From the NCBI GenBank assembly GCA_003529705.1, contig DPVA01000230.1, forward strand, positions 1-8,085: a stretch of 8,085 nucleotides of DNA. The letters are read 5' to 3'. Below, piece by piece: positions 6,181 through 8,085 of this stretch. Position 1 is the first letter of the stretch. Each line of letters opens with the position of its first letter. This DNA comes from Gammaproteobacteria bacterium (GTDB lineage: Bacteria > Pseudomonadota > Gammaproteobacteria > Arenicellales > UBA868). A program made the position numbers and the translations under genes. The notes below the pieces were generated by a model. That model did no database searches. It had not been told where the DNA came from and saw only the letters and a list, made by a program, of their open reading frames with translations.

Positions 6181-6326
6181 GAGTATAGTTTACGCAAACA
6201 TCATTCCCCCGCGTAGCGGGTGTCGTGCAATTCGCCCGATCTTTGCGCAATATCAGCGTAAGCTTGTTACGAGTAAGCATCGAATCCCGATTTCGAGACT
6301 TTTACGACCGTTTTATAGGATTGTGT

Positions 6327-6382
6327 AAAACAGGCGTATGTCCCTAGCGGGTCATTTGTACTACAGATGAATAGCCTGTCTT
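6327..6382 (+). promoter_or_regulatory. Nested inverted repeats that could fold as a three-way junction
   Basis: Bases 6327-6339 pair with 6371-6382 (core ACAGGC/GCCTGT, twelve pairs with one mismatch and one bulge). Inside lie CCC-TAGC-GGG at 6342-6351 and an eight-pair hairpin at 6352-6370 (TCATTTGT/ACAGATGA, one G-U pair, loop ACT). Almost no bases are left unpaired at the junction. It starts about eight bases after a TATAGG box, where a transcript could begin. It may be part of an RNA leader, or DNA operators for regulators. Confidence 0.3.
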
Positions 6383-6413
6383 AATCGGGCGCAATAATGA
6401 CTGTTGACGGAGC

Positions 6414-6474
6414 AGTACGCATATGTTTCACTGATTCAGGAGTGAACGGGGAAATCTGACCCATATGCTGTACT
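6414..6474 (+). promoter_or_regulatory. Long stem with inner hairpin and short T-run (possible attenuator or operator)
   Basis: AGTACGCATATG (6414-6425) pairs with CATATGCTGTACT (6462-6474): twelve base pairs with one bulged T. An inner hairpin, TTCACT (6427-6432) with AGTGAA (6441-6446) around an eight-base loop, sits within. Four T bases (6474-6477) follow, which recalls a weak intrinsic terminator. It lies about 110 bases upstream of the binding-protein ATG. The paired CATATG half-sites could equally be bound by a regulator. Confidence 0.35.
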
Positions 6475-6568
6475 TTTCCAGACACGTCTCGTTAGGAAGT
6501 AAGATTAAGTGTTCGCGACTTTGCCGGAATCGGTCTTAATAGATCGAACGGAATTTGAGCTCATCAAG

Positions 6569-6574
6569 AGGAGG
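6569..6574 (+). promoter_or_regulatory. Strong ribosome binding site of the substrate-binding protein gene
   Basis: A complete AGGAGG lies eight bases before the ATG at 6583, predicting high translation as expected for a binding protein. The nearer ATG at 6575 is out of frame and too close to the site. Confidence 0.85.
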
Positions 6575-6582
6575 ATGAAGAC

Positions 6583-8085
6583 ATGAAAGAAGTTAAAACT
6601 TTTCAACAGATGTATCGCGACGGCCACGTTAACCGCCGTGAATTCCTGGCCGCTATGGGCGCGCTCGGCATCACGGCAACGACCGCAGGTAGTCTGTTGA
6701 CTTCAGCGAGCGCGATGGCGGCAACTCCCAAGCGCGGAGGTTCAGTGATCTGGGCTTCCAACATTCATGGACCTGACGATACGCTGGACCCGATTCTTGG
6801 CACGTCCACCATTGACTACACCCGTGCCAATACGATGTACAACGGACTGATTCAGGTCTGGGATGACATGAGCCTGCATCCGGAACTTGCTGAGGAGTGG
6901 TCCACAAATAGCAATGCAACGGAGTGGACCTTCAAGATCCGCAAGGGTGTGTCATTTCACAACGGCGGCGAACTGACGGCGGCGGACGTGGTCTACAGTA
7001 TGAACCGCCATATCGCAGACGGTTCTCCATCGTCAATCAAATCCTATTTCACGAGCGTCATCGAATGGAAGGCCGTCGATAAATATACGGTAAAACTGTC
7101 TCTGTCTTCGCCGGACTCAGATGTCGCGTACAAATTGACTGTGCCCCAGGCCAAGATCATCAAAAAGAACTCGATGGATAAGTGGGGAGCGGGTTCGGGT
7201 CCTTACATCCTCGATGACTTCCAGGCTGGCGTGAAGTCGGTTCACTCACGCAACAACAACTACTGGCGGGACACCGGCCAGTGGCTGGATGGCATTGAGC
7301 TGACGGCCATCACTGACCCGTCCGCCCGTGCTAACGCATTGATGGCGGGCAGTGTCGATATGATCATTCTTCCGCCGAACAACGTCCTGAAAAGGATTGA
7401 GGCGACGGGAAAACATACGGTCTTGTCGACACCGGCGGGCCTTTACGGTGGCATATGCTGCCTAAAAAATACCGAACCCGGCAGTAATCACGATTTTGTC
7501 GAGGGTCTTCGCTACATAATGGATCGCGAAAAAATAGTTCGTAAGGTCCTTAAAGGTCACGGCACCGTCGGCAATGACCATCCGGTCAATGCCTCATATG
7601 GTGCAGATCATTGCCATGAGTTGCCGCAAAAACCCTTTGATCCGGAAAAAGCGAAGTGGCACTTCAACAAATCCGGCTACTCGGAGGCGGAACTTTTTGT
7701 AGCGCCAGTGACCGCAGGAATCGAAGATGCCATGCTGATCGCGCAGGCGGACTGCAAGAAGATTGGATTTAATCTCAATCTGAAGAGAGTGCCTTCTGAT
7801 GGGTACTGGGGCGCGGTCTGGATGAAAGAGCCGCTCAACGTAGTGTCTTGGCTCCAGCGCCCGACGGCTAACATGATGATGTCGATTCAGTTTGGCCCGA
7901 ATGGTAACTGGAACGATACCTACTGGAACAGTGATCGCATGGGTCAACTGCTTAAGGATTCTCTTGCAGAGACTGATCCGGGCAAGCGCCATGAGATGCA
8001 CTGTGAGATGCAGAAACTGGTGTCTACTGAAAGCGGTATTGTGATTCCGTACCACACCAACATTCTCGATGCGCATGCCAGCGAT
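6583..8085 (+). CDS. ABC transporter substrate-binding protein, family 5 (dipeptide/nickel type), Tat-exported, 3' partial
   Basis: The frame is open from the ATG to the last base (501 codons) and the stop lies beyond the window; members are usually near 500-550 residues, so little is missing. The N-terminus has a twin-arginine motif, NRREFLA, with Arg18/Arg19, then a hydrophobic stretch (23-38) and a likely cleavage after SAMA (residue 46). There is no lipobox cysteine, so a soluble periplasmic protein is expected. The mature part opens with RGGSVIW and has the family hallmarks WTFKIRKGVSFHNGGELTAA (about 109-128) and DVVYSMNRH. Such proteins deliver peptides, opines, nickel or other small solutes to a DppBCDF-like permease, whose genes I would expect downstream. 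Tat export implies folding before export. Ligand not identifiable from sequence alone. Confidence 0.93.
   Translation, partial: MKEVKTFQQMYRDGHVNRREFLAAMGALGITATTAGSLLTSASAMAATPKRGGSVIWASNIHGPDDTLDPILGTSTIDYTRANTMYNGLIQVWDDMSLHPELAEEWSTNSNATEWTFKIRKGVSFHNGGELTAADVVYSMNRHIADGSPSSIKSYFTSVIEWKAVDKYTVKLSLSSPDSDVAYKLTVPQAKIIKKNSMDKWGAGSGPYILDDFQAGVKSVHSRNNNYWRDTGQWLDGIELTAITDPSARANALMAGSVDMIILPPNNVLKRIEATGKHTVLSTPAGLYGGICCLKNTEPGSNHDFVEGLRYIMDREKIVRKVLKGHGTVGNDHPVNASYGADHCHELPQKPFDPEKAKWHFNKSGYSEAELFVAPVTAGIEDAMLIAQADCKKIGFNLNLKRVPSDGYWGAVWMKEPLNVVSWLQRPTANMMMSIQFGPNGNWNDTYWNSDRMGQLLKDSLAETDPGKRHEMHCEMQKLVSTESGIVIPYHTNILDAHASD

Larger units (their letters stand above)
6181..6582. other. Divergent intergenic region, 402 bases
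   Basis: No believable gene is seen here. It separates the minus-strand SNase-like/rraA group from the plus-strand binding-protein gene and must hold promoters for both. Candidates are weak: TATAGG at 6314-6319 on plus (its complement offers TATAAA at 6312-6317 on minus), TTGACG at 6404-6409 without a matching -10, and TAAGAT at 6500-6505. Small dyads include CCCGC-GTA-GCGGG at 6208-6220 and the palindrome TTGCGCAA at 6243-6250. Two larger folded elements are listed separately. Confidence 0.6.

Noticed and set aside
6208..6220. GC-rich hairpin CCCGC-GTA-GCGGG as a terminator
   Set aside because: The stem is five pairs, no T-run follows on either strand, and it lies upstream rather than downstream of the nearest genes.
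6002..6280. A 92-codon minus-strand frame overlapping the SNase-like gene
   Set aside because: It shares DNA with the SNase-like gene in another frame, has no signal peptide or fold pattern, and the other frame gives a coherent exported protein.
6404..6409. TTGACG as a -35 box for the binding-protein gene
   Set aside because: No acceptable -10 hexamer lies 16-18 bases downstream; TATGTT at 6422-6427 is only 12 bases away.
7594..8076. A 160-codon open frame on the minus strand
   Set aside because: It lies wholly antisense to the clearly recognisable substrate-binding protein, resembles no family, and has arginine/histidine-rich shadow composition.

Overview
The window is a piece of a bacterial chromosome, most likely from a proteobacterium and perhaps an environmental gammaproteobacterium. 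The evidence for this is indirect: moderate GC by eye, a RraA protein that resembles the E. coli form along its whole length, a SelO protein, and a dipeptide-type transporter binding protein with a Tat signal. I see no IS element, CRISPR array, tRNA or rRNA. Genes are tightly packed and switch strand often.

Layout. (1) 1-333, +: C-terminal part of a phytanoyl-CoA-dioxygenase-type Fe(II)/2-oxoglutarate oxygenase. (2) 347-1480, -: an enolase-superfamily (mandelate racemase/muconate lactonizing type) enzyme, convergent with (1); an imperfect stem covers both stop codons. (3) 1643-3127, +: selO, a protein AMPylase that very probably starts at a TTG. (4) 3142-4173, +: a Rieske non-heme iron oxygenase alpha subunit, 14 bases after selO and probably co-transcribed. 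(5) A minus-strand group reading from 6180 down to 4219: an exported staphylococcal-nuclease-like protein that has lost its catalytic residues, then rraA, then a ketopantoate-reductase-family dehydrogenase. (6) 6181-6582: the only large non-coding region, with two sizeable nested inverted-repeat structures ahead of the next gene. (7) 6583-8085, +: a Tat-exported family-5 ABC transporter substrate-binding protein that runs off the window end.

How they may work together. An iron/2-oxoglutarate oxygenase, a Rieske oxygenase with a bridging glutamate (as in carnitine and glycine-betaine type demethylases), an enolase-superfamily enzyme, a 2-oxoacid-type reductase and an uptake binding protein look like parts of an import-and-degrade locus for a small, perhaps quaternary-amine or hydroxy-acid, compound. 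That is inference: no substrate can be read from the sequence, and selO and rraA may be housekeeping neighbours. The least explained items are the dead SNase-like exported protein, the out-of-frame coding-like tail after rraA, and the structured leader upstream of the binding protein.
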